Program-made: the position numbers and the translations under genes
Notes under the pieces: model-generated
What the model was told of the DNA's origin: nothing
Databases searched by the model: none
The model's input: the letters and a program-made list of their open reading frames with translations, nothing else
Part shown: positions 24,549 to 34,357 of the stretch, piece by piece
How positions within the stretch are numbered: position 1 is the stretch's first letter
How the letters are laid out: every line of letters begins with the position of its first letter
From: Clostridiales bacterium oral taxon 876 str. F0540
GTDB taxonomy: Bacteria > Bacillota > Clostridia > Clostridiales > Clostridiaceae
Assembly: GCA_000466585.1 (NCBI GenBank)
Contig: KE993499.1
Span: 139,339-203,338 of the forward strand
Direction of reading: 5' to 3'
Length of the DNA stretch: 64,000 bases

Positions 24549-25916
24549 TTAAACCTTTAAATACTTCCACTTTCCTTTAAGCATTCTCGACAAATACATA
24601 AATGACCTGGAACTAAAATCTAGAAATATTCCTATCATTACTGCAGTCATTCCAAAATGAGCCCACCTTATTAGTGCAAAACATACAAAAACTCTAAAGG
24701 TCCATAAACCTACAAAGGAAGATACCATAACATAATTTATATCTCCTGCAGCCTTAAGAGTTGCTGAGCATACATTCAATATAGCAATTAAAGGCTCAAG
24801 TATTCCAAAGGTTCGTATAAGACTCATAGATTCCTTTATAACAAGAGGATCATTTGAATATAAATTAGCAAGAGGTCTTGCAAAAATCACCATAAGTATT
24901 CCGAGAACAAAAGCCATAAGCATAGTTATTTTTAAACTCTCATAGGCATAGTTTTCAGCTTTTTTATAACTTCTCTCTCCGAGGCTTTGACCAACAAGTG
25001 TTGTATTAGCAATAGCAAAACCAAACACAGGGAAAAATGCCAAAGAATTTACATTTATCCCAACTTGATAGGAGGCCATAGCTACAGTTCCCAGTGTTAC
25101 AATTATAATCTGCACCAGCAAGAATCCTCCCTGCATAACCGCCTGTTCGATAAAAGCAGGAATTCCTATATTAATAATTCTTTTCATAACATTAGGTCTA
25201 ATGCTGTAATCACCTTTTAGACTTAAGTTAAGCTTAAGTTTTCTTCCATTGTATAAAACAATCATTCTTATAACTACAGCAATAACTCTTGAAAGTGTAA
25301 CAGCTATAGCTGAGCCTACTACCCCCAAAGCAGGTATATGAAGAATAGGGAAACCAAATATTAAAACTGTATTTAAAATTATATTTATTATATTAACTAT
25401 TCCTGTTATAACCATAGGGGTCTTAGTATCTCCTGCTCCTCTCATTGCTCCGGATATAATAATATCAAGAACAAAGAAAGGCAAGTTTAAAAGAGTTATT
25501 CCGAAATAGCTTATTCCTAAATTAAAAACTTTAACGTCTGCTCCTCCAAAGAACAGCTTCAAGATAGACACCGAGAATATTTTACCAAATAAGGCTAAAG
25601 CAAGTCCGATAACCAGAGCCATATAAATAGATTGTATTAATGCTCTTTTTGCCTCTTCCTTATTACCTTCCCCGGTTACTCTGGCTATGATAACTGTAGT
25701 TCCCATGGACAACCCTGAAAAAACAGTCTGCAAAAATCCCATAAGCATATTTACCATACCTACAGCTGCTACTGCATCAGTTCCTATTCTACCCATAAAT
25801 ATAGTAGAAACCATACCAACCATCATTTCAAGAATTTGTTCAGTTATAGACGGCCAGGCAAGTTCTATTATTTCTTTATCTGCTTTTCTATCTAGTTTAA
25901 AAGTAAATTTTTTCAA
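24549..25916 (-). CDS. MATE-family multidrug/cation antiporter
   Basis: 455 residues with 12 membrane spans in two MatE halves. The N-terminal block IIELAWPSITEQILEMMVGM, then VSTIFMGRIGTDAVAAVGM, is typical of NorM/DinF-type MATE transporters, and the second repeat starts NIGIPAFIEQAVMQGGFLLV. It exchanges Na+ or H+ for organic cations across the cytoplasmic membrane. Start is a TTG with SD AGGAGG 8 nt upstream. It follows the flavin reductase gene by 21 bp. Substrate unknown. Confidence 0.9.
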   Translation of the reverse strand: MKKFTFKLDRKADKEIIELAWPSITEQILEMMVGMVSTIFMGRIGTDAVAAVGMVNMLMGFLQTVFSGLSMGTTVIIARVTGEGNKEEAKRALIQSIYMALVIGLALALFGKIFSVSILKLFFGGADVKVFNLGISYFGITLLNLPFFVLDIIISGAMRGAGDTKTPMVITGIVNIINIILNTVLIFGFPILHIPALGVVGSAIAVTLSRVIAVVIRMIVLYNGRKLKLNLSLKGDYSIRPNVMKRIINIGIPAFIEQAVMQGGFLLVQIIIVTLGTVAMASYQVGINVNSLAFFPVFGFAIANTTLVGQSLGERSYKKAENYAYESLKITMLMAFVLGILMVIFARPLANLYSNDPLVIKESMSLIRTFGILEPLIAILNVCSATLKAAGDINYVMVSSFVGLWTFRVFVCFALIRWAHFGMTAVMIGIFLDFSSRSFMYLSRMLKGKWKYLKV

Positions 25917-25937
25917 TACATCTTCCTCCTGCTAACT

Positions 25938-26516
25938 CTATTTTTTCTTCTTTTTCTTTGCAATAGAATAACCAAACTTGCCTAAAGGCTTATTATTTAG
26001 TGCAAAATATTCACCGTGTGAGTAGGCAATCAAGTTAGCTTTTTCAAGATGAATTTTTCCTTTATCATCTATAATATTTTCATCAACAGATATGGAAACA
26101 ACCTCAGCTAAAAACAGGTCATGACTGCCTAATGGAGTAATGCTTTTAAGCTTGCATTCAATATTAACAGGGCAATCTTTTAAAGAAGGCACAGCTACTT
26201 TATCTGAGGCCTCAAGCTGCAGCTCTAACTTTTCTATTTTATCTTCTCTCTTACCTGAAACAACTCCCACATAATCAACTACCTTTGTCATAGCTGAAGT
26301 AGGAAGATTAACTACAAATTCCTCTGTGTCCTTTATATATTCGTAGGATAATCGCTCAGGTCTTATGGCCACTGTAATCATAGGAGGTCGAGTGCAGGCA
26401 GTTCCAATCCATCCAACAGTAAATACATTTACCTTACCCTCTTTATTTTGACTTGTTATCATAACTGCCGGTACTGGATTTAATATCGCACTTCCTTTAA
26501 AAGTTATTTTGCTCAT
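25938..26516 (-). CDS. Flavin reductase-like FMN-binding protein (split barrel)
   Basis: 192 residues. The N-terminal block LNPVPAVMITSQNKEGKVNV, then FTVGWIGTACTRPPMITVAI, is the signature of the NADH:FMN oxidoreductase/flavoredoxin family, which binds FMN in a split-barrel fold. The C-terminus ends with a run of seven Lys. A role in flavin reduction or electron transfer in the cytoplasm is likely; the partner is unknown. SD GGAGG is present but about 13 nt from the ATG, longer than its neighbours. It leads a possible operon with the MATE transporter. Confidence 0.85.
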   Translation of the reverse strand: MSKITFKGSAILNPVPAVMITSQNKEGKVNVFTVGWIGTACTRPPMITVAIRPERLSYEYIKDTEEFVVNLPTSAMTKVVDYVGVVSGKREDKIEKLELQLEASDKVAVPSLKDCPVNIECKLKSITPLGSHDLFLAEVVSISVDENIIDDKGKIHLEKANLIAYSHGEYFALNNKPLGKFGYSIAKKKKKK

Positions 26517-26616
26517 AGTTGTATTTCAGCCTCCAAATTCTTATAATTATACACATGACTATAATTATATCCTTCTTTAAATATATTTCAAATACATAAA
26601 TACATGGAGGCGCGCT

Positions 26617-27270
26617 ATGACAGATAGTAATAATATAAAACTATTAAAACCAAAACTTTCAAAAACCTTGCCTGAAATTTTTTTAACTTCAGAGGATATT
26701 TTTGATGACGCTTCTTTTTCTTCTGCCTTTATAAAGGACTGCTGCATAGAAAATCTTGATGCAGCTCATGTTTCCTTTGATGAAGCAGTATTTAAAAATG
26801 TGATATTTAGAAACGTATCATTTAATCACTTAGAACTTACTGATGTTAGATTTGAAAACTGCGATTTATCAAATGCTGATTTAAGAGAGGCCTCTATCCA
26901 TAGGGTTGAGTTTATTAACTGCAAGCTAGTAGGAACTAATCTAAGCGATTCTGCCTTAAGAAATGCCGCTTTTAAAAACTGCAGCGGGAAATATTGTTTA
27001 TTCAGGTTTTCAGATTTAAGACAAGTTTCCTTTGATAACTGTCAAATTCCATCATCAGACTTTGAAGAAAGTCAATTTTCTAAAGTAGAATTTAAAAACT
27101 CGGATATGACTCAATGCCAGCTTTCCGGAGTAACGCTGAAGGGTATTGATTTTTCAACCTGTGAAATTGATGGTTTAGGTGCACGAACCTCGGATGTATA
27201 TGGAGCCATAGTTACTGATGCACAGGCTATTTCTCTTGCAAGACTTCTTGGAATTGTAATAAAGAAATAA
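26617..27270 (+). CDS. Pentapeptide-repeat protein
   Basis: 217 residues made largely of A(D/N)LXX-type pentapeptides, for example FENCDLSNADLREAS, FINCKLVGTNLSDSALRNAA and FDNCQIPSSDFEESQ, with phenylalanine or leucine at the central positions. Such proteins fold as right-handed quadrilateral beta-helices. Some members (Qnr, MfpA) mimic DNA and protect gyrase, but many have unknown function and no Qnr-specific loop is recognisable here. SD GGAGG precedes the ATG. It lies 123 bp upstream of the large synthase gene on the same strand, but a promoter lies between them. Confidence 0.88.
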   Translation: MTDSNNIKLLKPKLSKTLPEIFLTSEDIFDDASFSSAFIKDCCIENLDAAHVSFDEAVFKNVIFRNVSFNHLELTDVRFENCDLSNADLREASIHRVEFINCKLVGTNLSDSALRNAAFKNCSGKYCLFRFSDLRQVSFDNCQIPSSDFEESQFSKVEFKNSDMTQCQLSGVTLKGIDFSTCEIDGLGARTSDVYGAIVTDAQAISLARLLGIVIKK

Positions 27271-27341
27271 AAATTTGCATTTTTAATTGTTTACATACCT
27301 CATTTTACTATATAACAAAATTTGGATTTGATTTTGAAATA

Positions 27342-27350
27342 TGCTATAAT
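27342..27350 (+). promoter_or_regulatory. Extended -10 promoter of the large synthase gene
   Basis: TGCTATAAT is a perfect extended -10; a weak TTGGAT lies 17 nt upstream of the TATAAT. The start codon is 44 nt downstream with SD GGAGGG. Confidence 0.65.
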
Positions 27351-27393
27351 AACTTTGGAATAATATGTTCATTATTATAGGAGGGAATGACTT

Positions 27394-30300
27394 ATGACCC
27401 TTTCATCAAATTTTGATACTCTTAGAAAATCGAAGCTAAGCTTCAAGAGTATCTTTGAAATACTGTGTCAATACGGTGAAGTTACAGCAGGAGAATTTAT
27501 TGATAATAACAATATAGTTAAATGGTCCTTTAAGGATTACGAAACAAAAGTTTATAAGGCTGCTTCAAAAATTTCAAAAATAGCAGGAGAAGCTAATAAG
27601 GGAAAATACATAGCATTAAAAATGCCTAATTCCCATTTATGGCCTGTAATGTTTTGGGGAATACTGGCTGCCGGATTTAAACCAATATTGATAGACAGCA
27701 CACTCAATGAAGAAATGACCAGCTTTCTTGTAAGGCAGTCAAGTTCAATTATGGTAATTAATAATCCTATTGAATTTGAAAATGAAGATATGCCGGCTTC
27801 TTTGGATTGGTCAGATGAGGTGGCATTGTGCACTTCTGGTACAACCTCCACCTCAAAAATTTTTACATATTCAGGAGAGGCAATCTGTTATCAGTTATTT
27901 AATCTTGAGGAGCTAACAGAAAACAATAGAATGAATGCTGTTCCCGGAGATAAGGTACTGGCTTTTCTTCCTTTTCACCATGTGTTTGGATTTATAGCTC
28001 AATATCTTGTATATTCTTTCCTTGGTGCAGCTATGGTTTACATAAAAGATAGAGCTCCTGAAACTATCATGAAAGCTTGCAGGTCTCATCAAGTAACTCA
28101 TATAATAACTGTACCTCTTCTGCCTAACAATCTTGTAAATAGTGTTGTAAAAAAGATAAATGATGCTTCAGAGCTAAATCAGCTTATGTTTAAGTCCATG
28201 CTTAGTACAAGTTTATCAGCTCAGCGAGTTAACTTTAACAACGGTATTAAATTATCACAAAAGCTTTTTAAAAAGCTCCAGGATAATCTCTTAGGTCCGC
28301 AAATTAAGATGATTATAAGCGGTGGAAGCCGTATACCTTATGAGACAGTTCGATTTATGAACGCTATTGGTTATTATGTTGTTTGCGGTTATGGAATGAC
28401 TGAAATCGGAATAGCCTCCTGTCAGGGCGACTATGATTTAAACAAAAGATTAAACGGCTCCTCAGGCAAGAAATTCAAACATCTTGAATACAAGCTTTCC
28501 GAAGATGACAGTGAACTTCTTGTAAGAGGAAAAGCAATGCATACCGGTATGCTGGTTGACGGCAAAAAGGTATCCCCGGAAACCGATAATAATGGTTGGT
28601 TTAAAACTGGAGATATAGTAAATATCGATGAGGATTCTCTTTGGATACAAGGAAGAGTAAAGGACATAATTGTTAATGAATCGGGTGAAAATGTATATCC
28701 TGATGAATTGGAAGACTATTTCTCCAAACTGCCTTTAGTTAATTATATGTCTGTCCTTGGTACAAGAAAGGATAACTCCTACGAAAACATAACTCTTATC
28801 TTAAACATGGATAAGCCTAATATGAATGAAGAGAATTTTAGTAAGCTTGTTGATGCTATAAACAAAGTTAACGGTACTCTTCCAATATTAAAAAAGGTAA
28901 CTAAGGTTTTTGCAACCTCAAGTGAGCTTCCTTTAGCTAACGGTATAAAGGTTAAAAGAAATAAGCTAAAAGAGTTAATTGAAAATAAAAGAATAGATTT
29001 GGTAGAGTTAAACTTAAAAAACAAAACCTTCACTGCTACTGAAGCAATAAAAGAGCTTGAGCCTATGGTTTTAGAATATGAGGATGATTTAATAGAAATT
29101 AAAGCTAAGGTTAGACAGTGCTTTGCGGAGGCTTTATCTTTAAAAGAAGAAAATGTAAAGGATACTGACCATTTTATAAATGACTTAGGCGGAGACAGTC
29201 TTTCAAGCATAAGCCTTTTAACAAAAGTTGAGGATTTATTTGGCATTGTTATACCGGACTCAGAATATTACAATTGCAGCAGTGTTAATGATCTTTCCTT
29301 ATTAATTTTAAGAAAGACGAAAGGAACTGCTATACTTGATGAAAGTGCAGCAACTTCTCCTATTTCTGAAGCAGAAGTGAAAATAATAACAAACTTCGAA
29401 GATTCCAGAGAATATAATAATTTTCTTCCTCAGCAAAAGATTGCCTCTGGTGAGACTAATCCTTATTTTAAATGCCATGATTCAATTATACGAGACAAGT
29501 CCATGTTAAATGGAGAAGTAGAAGTTTTAAATTTTGGTTCTTATAATTATATAGGAATGTCTGGTCATCCTGAAACAGTCAAGGCTGCTCAAGAAGCTGC
29601 AGCTAAATATGGGACCTCTGCCAGCGGAAGCAGACTGCTTACTGGTGAAAAACATTTGTACAAGGAATTAGAGAGAGAACTAGCAGCCTGGAAGCATACT
29701 GAGGATTGTTTAGTTCTAGTGGGTGGACATTCAACCAATGTAACCTTTGTTGGCAACTTCTGCAATGAAAGAGATATTATACTTTATGATGCTTTAGCTC
29801 ATAATTCAGTAGCACAAGGCTGCCAGCTTTCAAAAAGCGATTCTAAAGCCTTTCCTCATAACGATTATAAGGCATTAGAAAATATTCTTAAAAATATAAG
29901 AACTAAATATGAAAAAATCCTTGTTGTAATTGAAGGTGCCTACAGTATGGATGGAGATATAGCCCCTGTGCCTGAATTTGTACGCCTTAAGAAAGAATAT
30001 GGTTTTTTCTTAATGGTAGATGAAGCTCACTCTGCCTGTGTTATCGGCGAGCATGGCGGCGGTGTGGATGAATATTTTAATCTTGAACCTGATGATATAG
30101 ATATAAAAATGGGTACCTTATCTAAAGGACTTGGTACCTGCGGAGGTTACTTAGCAGGTAAGAAATCACTAATAGAATATTTAAGATATAATATTCCCGG
30201 ATTTGTATTTTCAGTTGGGATAAGCCCTCCAGTTGCTGCTGCTACTCTTGCTGCTGTAAAACTAATACAAAGGGATAACTCTGCTGTAAAAAGGCTTCAT

Positions 30301-30603
30301 AAAAATATAGAAATTTTTATAGCAGAAGCCCATAAAAGAAAGCTTGATACTTGCTTAGCTGCTGAAACAGCTGTAGTTCCAATCTTAGTTGGAAATGATA
30401 ATGCTGCCTTTATCTTAAGCCATCTTCTGCTTGAAAAAGGTATTGCAGTTCCTCCGGCTGTTTATCCTGCCGTTCCAAAGGATAAAGCCAGACTAAGATT
30501 CTGCGTTACCAGCGAACATAAAGAAGACCAGATAATTAAAGCTTTAGATGTATTAGTTGACCTGGCTAAGGAGAATAATATAGATATACAATTTAATAAG
30601 TAA
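27394..30603 (+). CDS. Acyl-AMP ligase / acyl carrier / alpha-oxoamine synthase fusion
   Basis: 1069 residues, three domains. Residues 1-540 are an adenylating acyl/CoA-ligase fold: A3-like TSGTTSTSK (147-155, with STS replacing the usual GxP), GYGMTE near 332-337, TGD, and GRVKDIIVNESGENVYPDE. Residues about 565-640 are a carrier domain with LGGDSLSS and phosphopantetheine Ser602. Residues about 670-1065 are an alpha-oxoamine synthase (KBL/BioF/serine palmitoyltransferase-like fold type I PLP enzyme) with VDEAHSACVIGEHGGG and PLP Lys911 in TLSKGLGTCGG. Expected chemistry: activate a fatty acid, load it on the carrier and condense it with an amino acid with loss of CO2, giving an aminoketone. 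Neither acid nor amino acid is identified. No tailoring genes adjoin it. Confidence 0.88.
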   Translation: MTLSSNFDTLRKSKLSFKSIFEILCQYGEVTAGEFIDNNNIVKWSFKDYETKVYKAASKISKIAGEANKGKYIALKMPNSHLWPVMFWGILAAGFKPILIDSTLNEEMTSFLVRQSSSIMVINNPIEFENEDMPASLDWSDEVALCTSGTTSTSKIFTYSGEAICYQLFNLEELTENNRMNAVPGDKVLAFLPFHHVFGFIAQYLVYSFLGAAMVYIKDRAPETIMKACRSHQVTHIITVPLLPNNLVNSVVKKINDASELNQLMFKSMLSTSLSAQRVNFNNGIKLSQKLFKKLQDNLLGPQIKMIISGGSRIPYETVRFMNAIGYYVVCGYGMTEIGIASCQGDYDLNKRLNGSSGKKFKHLEYKLSEDDSELLVRGKAMHTGMLVDGKKVSPETDNNGWFKTGDIVNIDEDSLWIQGRVKDIIVNESGENVYPDELEDYFSKLPLVNYMSVLGTRKDNSYENITLILNMDKPNMNEENFSKLVDAINKVNGTLPILKKVTKVFATSSELPLANGIKVKRNKLKELIENKRIDLVELNLKNKTFTATEAIKELEPMVLEYEDDLIEIKAKVRQCFAEALSLKEENVKDTDHFINDLGGDSLSSISLLTKVEDLFGIVIPDSEYYNCSSVNDLSLLILRKTKGTAILDESAATSPISEAEVKIITNFEDSREYNNFLPQQKIASGETNPYFKCHDSIIRDKSMLNGEVEVLNFGSYNYIGMSGHPETVKAAQEAAAKYGTSASGSRLLTGEKHLYKELERELAAWKHTEDCLVLVGGHSTNVTFVGNFCNERDIILYDALAHNSVAQGCQLSKSDSKAFPHNDYKALENILKNIRTKYEKILVVIEGAYSMDGDIAPVPEFVRLKKEYGFFLMVDEAHSACVIGEHGGGVDEYFNLEPDDIDIKMGTLSKGLGTCGGYLAGKKSLIEYLRYNIPGFVFSVGISPPVAAATLAAVKLIQRDNSAVKRLHKNIEIFIAEAHKRKLDTCLAAETAVVPILVGNDNAAFILSHLLLEKGIAVPPAVYPAVPKDKARLRFCVTSEHKEDQIIKALDVLVDLAKENNIDIQFNK

Positions 30604-30733
30604 TAATTATAGGTAGCTTGTGAATATCATAGGCTACCTATATAGTTTCAATTAGTAGATCGCTGTTCGTGCAAGTCACATAGCAGATGGTTATTTTTGA
30701 AGATATATATCTTGATCTGAAAGGAAAAAAATC

Positions 30734-31318
30734 ATGAATAAACTAAAGAAGCTTACCCCTTTAACAGAAACTAAATTTTTAAGTCTTTATGATGCTGAAT
30801 ATGAAAATAGAAAAGGTGCTGAAAAGCATTGGATCATTGCTTCCAGAAAAAACTTTGATACCCTTAAGGAACAATTTTTCAATAAAAAAGAAGAAAAGAT
30901 TGATGCTGTTATAATAAATGCAATTCATAAGCCTACTAATAGTCTTGTACTTATTAAACAGTTTAGAATTCCTTTAAATGATTATGTTTATGAGCTTCCT
31001 GCAGGACTTTTGGATGCTGACGAAAGCATTGAAGAAGCTGTAAGAAGAGAATTAATGGAAGAAACAGGCCTTTCACTTGTTGAAATAGATAATGATAAAA
31101 CCAACCCAAAGGTATATATATCAGCAGGTATGACTGACGAATCCGTAGCAATGGTCTACTGCAGCTGTGAAGGAAGCATATCAAATAGCTTCTTAGAAGA
31201 TGATGAAGATATTGAGGCTATTTTAGTTTCAAAAGAAATCGCTAAAAAACTCTTAGCACAAAACATAAAAATGGATATAAAAGTTTGGCTGTCTCTTCAA
31301 AATTTCATACATAATTAA
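30734..31318 (+). CDS. Nudix hydrolase (ADP-ribose pyrophosphatase-like)
   Basis: 194 residues. The Nudix box is complete: GLLDADESIEEAVRREL followed by MEETGL, with the GX5EX7REUXEEXGU spacing. The N-terminal LTETKFLSLYDAEYEN and the block NSLVLIKQFRIPLNDYVYEL are typical of ADP-ribose/NUDT5-type members, which hydrolyse ADP-ribose to AMP and ribose-5-phosphate. Cytoplasmic. SD AAAGGA precedes the ATG. The 130-bp gap before it contains a GGTAGC / GCTACC hairpin (about 30610-30642) without a clear U-tract, so separation from the synthase gene is uncertain. Confidence 0.88.
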   Translation: MNKLKKLTPLTETKFLSLYDAEYENRKGAEKHWIIASRKNFDTLKEQFFNKKEEKIDAVIINAIHKPTNSLVLIKQFRIPLNDYVYELPAGLLDADESIEEAVRRELMEETGLSLVEIDNDKTNPKVYISAGMTDESVAMVYCSCEGSISNSFLEDDEDIEAILVSKEIAKKLLAQNIKMDIKVWLSLQNFIHN

Positions 31319-31422
31319 TATTATCGCTCTTGATTAACTGTAAATATATGGTAAAATATTATATATATTCAAGTTCATATATTATTATGACTTATATTTT
31401 AGTTACAAAGGAGATAATTTTT

Positions 31423-32139
31423 ATGAAGAAAACATATTTAGCGTTAACTTTGATTCTATCTACACAGCTTTTATTTGCTGGCTGCAGTGAAATTAATAAT
31501 GCAAAAGATAAACTAAATTCACAAACTGCTAAAAACCAGACTTCTCAGCAGACAAAACAAGATGATTCTAAGGCTAAGACAGAAGATACCGCCAAAGATA
31601 CAGCTTCTGACACAGCCTCAGATGCGGCATCTGATAGTACAGATAAGGATAATACTGCAGCTGACTCAAATACAGCCAACACCGGCAGTACTGACAAAAC
31701 TGATTCTGCATCGGCAAACAATAGCGGCACCAATTCGTCTAAAACAGTTAAGCCTGCTAACTTAACTAAAAAGGATGTCCAAACATACGCTTCTATGACA
31801 AAAACAAATTTGATAAAAACCTTTGGAAAAGACTATAAGTCTGATGGAACAGCCTTAGTTTTTTCAAACGGTTTGGCAATCTCAGGCTTAGATAAAAGCG
31901 ACAGTAAACCAACGTCAATTAAATGTAAAAACGATGTTACCATTATGGGTATAAAAAATGGTATGACTTTTGATAAGGTTCAAGCTGTTTTGGGAAAGAC
32001 AGAGGTTATTCAAACCTATCTAGGCACTAAGTCCAATATTGTTTATAAAGTACAATATCCATACGGGCAAGGTGTTATAAAAGTTATATCTCCCAATAAG
32101 GATGGAAAAAACTCATATATACAAATTGTGCCTCAATAA
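31423..32139 (+). CDS. Lipoprotein with Ser/Thr/Asp-rich linker
   Basis: 238 residues from the ATG at 31423 (SD AAAGGAGA; the longer reading has no SD). The signal peptide ends with lipobox LLFAGC, Cys24 approximately. Residues about 40-115 are a low-complexity linker with DTASDTASDAASDSTD-like repeats, suited to spanning the cell wall. A small C-terminal domain (LTKKDVQTYASMTKTNLIKT onward) contains a GMTFDKVQAVLGKTEV segment that resembles BamE/SmpA-type repeats, but the match is weak. Surface-anchored; function unknown. Followed by a good terminator. Confidence 0.8.
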   Translation: MKKTYLALTLILSTQLLFAGCSEINNAKDKLNSQTAKNQTSQQTKQDDSKAKTEDTAKDTASDTASDAASDSTDKDNTAADSNTANTGSTDKTDSASANNSGTNSSKTVKPANLTKKDVQTYASMTKTNLIKTFGKDYKSDGTALVFSNGLAISGLDKSDSKPTSIKCKNDVTIMGIKNGMTFDKVQAVLGKTEVIQTYLGTKSNIVYKVQYPYGQGVIKVISPNKDGKNSYIQIVPQ

Positions 32140-32151
32140 ATTTGTATTATA

Positions 32152-32180
32152 AAACCGCAGCCTTGCTTAAGCTGCGGTTT
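32152..32180. terminator. Terminator between convergent genes
   Basis: AAACCGCAGC / GCTGCGGTTT, 10 bp, with A/T tracts on both sides (AAATTTTAAT on the plus strand). Confidence 0.8.
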
Positions 32181-32192
32181 AAATTTTAATTC

Positions 32193-34190
32193 TTACTTTA
32201 AATATTTATCAAACCATTGAGTTATTTCCTTAAGTCTTCTCACTCTATGTTTTGGCTTACCACTTCTGCTTAATTCGTGATTTTCCCCTCTAAACATACA
32301 CATCCTTGACTCTACTCCATGATACTTTAATGCCGTAAACATCTGGATACCTTCCACAAGCCAGCATCTATAGTCTTCCTCTGAATGAAGAAATAGTGTA
32401 GGAGTCTTTACTTTATCTGCGTATTTAAGCGGAGAATTATCCCAAAGCTTTTCCTGATTGCTCCACGGAGTAGCTGATACTTGATCTTCAGCAAAGAAAT
32501 AACCTATATCTGTTGTGCTATACATAGAAATCCAATTGGATATGCTTCTTTGTGAAGCTGCTGCTTTAAACCTATCAGTATGTCCTATTATCCAGTTTGT
32601 CATAAAGCCTCCATAGGAGCCGCCAGTAACTCCTACTTTTTCACTATCTATAAAACTGTATCTTCTTAGAATTTCATCAGTAAACTTCATTATATCGTCA
32701 TAGTCAATAGTTCCATATTTGCCTCTTATATCAGCAAATTCATTTCCCTTTCCGTCACTACCTCTAGGATTGCAGAAGAAAACTGCATAGCCTTCGTTTG
32801 CCCAGTACTGCATTTCATGTACAAACACAGTTCCATATACAGTCTTTGGCCCACCATGAATATCAAGTATGGCAGGATATTTTTTATTCTCATCAAAATC
32901 GACAGGTTTTAAAAGCCATCCATCTATCAAAACTCCCGGTTCTGTCTCTATTACTATTTTCTCAGGCTGACCTACTTTTAGCTCATCGTATATCCATCCA
33001 TTAAAATCAGTAACCTGCTGCTCAATATTATATTCTTTAGAATACAGCTCTTGAAGAGTGCTTTTTTTCATTGCAACATAAAGTATGTGTCCATTCTTAA
33101 CACTTATTCCATCCACAGATCCTTCATCTGAAACAAGCTTTTCAATATTTCCGCTTTCATCAATTCTATTTAAAAATGAACTCTCTCCCTCTGTTGTTAC
33201 GAAGTATAAATAATTATTATCTATCTGGCTAAGAGCCGAACCTCCAAATCTGCAGTCAGAGCCTACTGAATTTGTGATTGCAGTATCGAAATCAGGAGTT
33301 ATACAGCTTGTTTCCTTTGAAATTAAGTCAATTGTATAGATTTTTTCATTTTCATTAATACCATAATCTCTCATAGCTGAAGCTATAAAGATTATCTTAT
33401 TATTTTTTATAAAATCAGCATAGTAGTGGCTTAGCTCTTCCTTATTAAGCTTTTCTAATTTTCTATTTTCTATATCATAAACAAAAATATCATTAAAAAG
33501 AGGCATTTTATGCTCAATACTATACCCTATAATGACTGCTTTAGTTTTATCACCATTCAAGTTAAAAGTATCTACATTAAAGTTTTCTTCTGTTACAGCT
33601 TGTATTTCCATTGATGCTGAATTGTATATATACAGCCTGTTTCTCTTCTTGCTTACAAAACCTCCGCCATTTGACCAAAAAGGAATCTCTTCTAAAACTT
33701 CATAATCCTTTTCTTCTTTTCTTGCCTTAAGTTCCTTAACTTTTTCCTCCTCATTTAATAAACTAAGCTCTTTCTGATTAAAATCATACTCGCTCGTAAA
33801 CATGAAGGTATCCTCGCCTATAACCTTAAGAGAATTTACATCTCTTGGTACTCTTAAATATTTTACGGCCTCACCGCCATGTATGTTTATTTTATAGTAC
33901 TGAGTAAATTCCTCACCTGATTCCTTCTTTTCTTTATCCTTAGCATCTCTGACAGCAGGAAAAATTATATTTTCATTGTCCAGCCATAAAAAGCTTCTCT
34001 CATTATCACAGCTTGTAAACCTGCAGCTATTTTTCTTTTCATTATCAAGAATCCATAAATTTGAAAGATATTTATTTTCCTCTAAATCTGTTTCATGAAC
34101 TATGTAGCAGGCATACTTTCCATCAGGTGAATGTTTCACTCCTGATAAAAATTTATATTTAGCAAAGTCGTCAATTTTAATATTATTCAT
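32193..34190 (-). CDS. S9-family prolyl oligopeptidase / acylaminoacyl peptidase
   Basis: 665 residues from the ATG at 34190 (SD GGGGAGGGG 5 nt upstream; the longer reading lacks one). The N-terminal ~400 residues form a beta-propeller-like region (TOLB-like repeats such as SPDGKYACYIV). The C-terminal peptidase has the nucleophile in GGSYGG (Ser525), an Asp in LHSEEDYRC and the His in RGENHELSRSG. These enzymes cleave short peptides in the cytoplasm, often at acylated or Pro sites. No signal peptide. Monocistronic; shares a terminator with the lipoprotein gene. Confidence 0.92.
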   Translation of the reverse strand: MNNIKIDDFAKYKFLSGVKHSPDGKYACYIVHETDLEENKYLSNLWILDNEKKNSCRFTSCDNERSFLWLDNENIIFPAVRDAKDKEKKESGEEFTQYYKINIHGGEAVKYLRVPRDVNSLKVIGEDTFMFTSEYDFNQKELSLLNEEEKVKELKARKEEKDYEVLEEIPFWSNGGGFVSKKRNRLYIYNSASMEIQAVTEENFNVDTFNLNGDKTKAVIIGYSIEHKMPLFNDIFVYDIENRKLEKLNKEELSHYYADFIKNNKIIFIASAMRDYGINENEKIYTIDLISKETSCITPDFDTAITNSVGSDCRFGGSALSQIDNNYLYFVTTEGESSFLNRIDESGNIEKLVSDEGSVDGISVKNGHILYVAMKKSTLQELYSKEYNIEQQVTDFNGWIYDELKVGQPEKIVIETEPGVLIDGWLLKPVDFDENKKYPAILDIHGGPKTVYGTVFVHEMQYWANEGYAVFFCNPRGSDGKGNEFADIRGKYGTIDYDDIMKFTDEILRRYSFIDSEKVGVTGGSYGGFMTNWIIGHTDRFKAAASQRSISNWISMYSTTDIGYFFAEDQVSATPWSNQEKLWDNSPLKYADKVKTPTLFLHSEEDYRCWLVEGIQMFTALKYHGVESRMCMFRGENHELSRSGKPKHRVRRLKEITQWFDKYLK

Positions 34191-34357
34191 TATAGCCCCT
34201 CCCCTATAAATTGAGTTGTTATCTTGAAAAACTTTAGTATTATAGAAATATTTTACATCATCTCTTTTTAAATATCTATACAAACAATAAGCATAGTTAT
34301 AATAAACATTTTTTTGAAGATACTATATAAAATACATATACTGTGGAGATGATATCT

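Noticed and set aside
27394..30603. Reading the synthase as part of a larger NRPS/PKS cluster
   Set aside because: No condensation, ketosynthase, thioesterase, transporter or regulator genes lie next to it; neighbours are a pentapeptide-repeat protein and a Nudix hydrolase.
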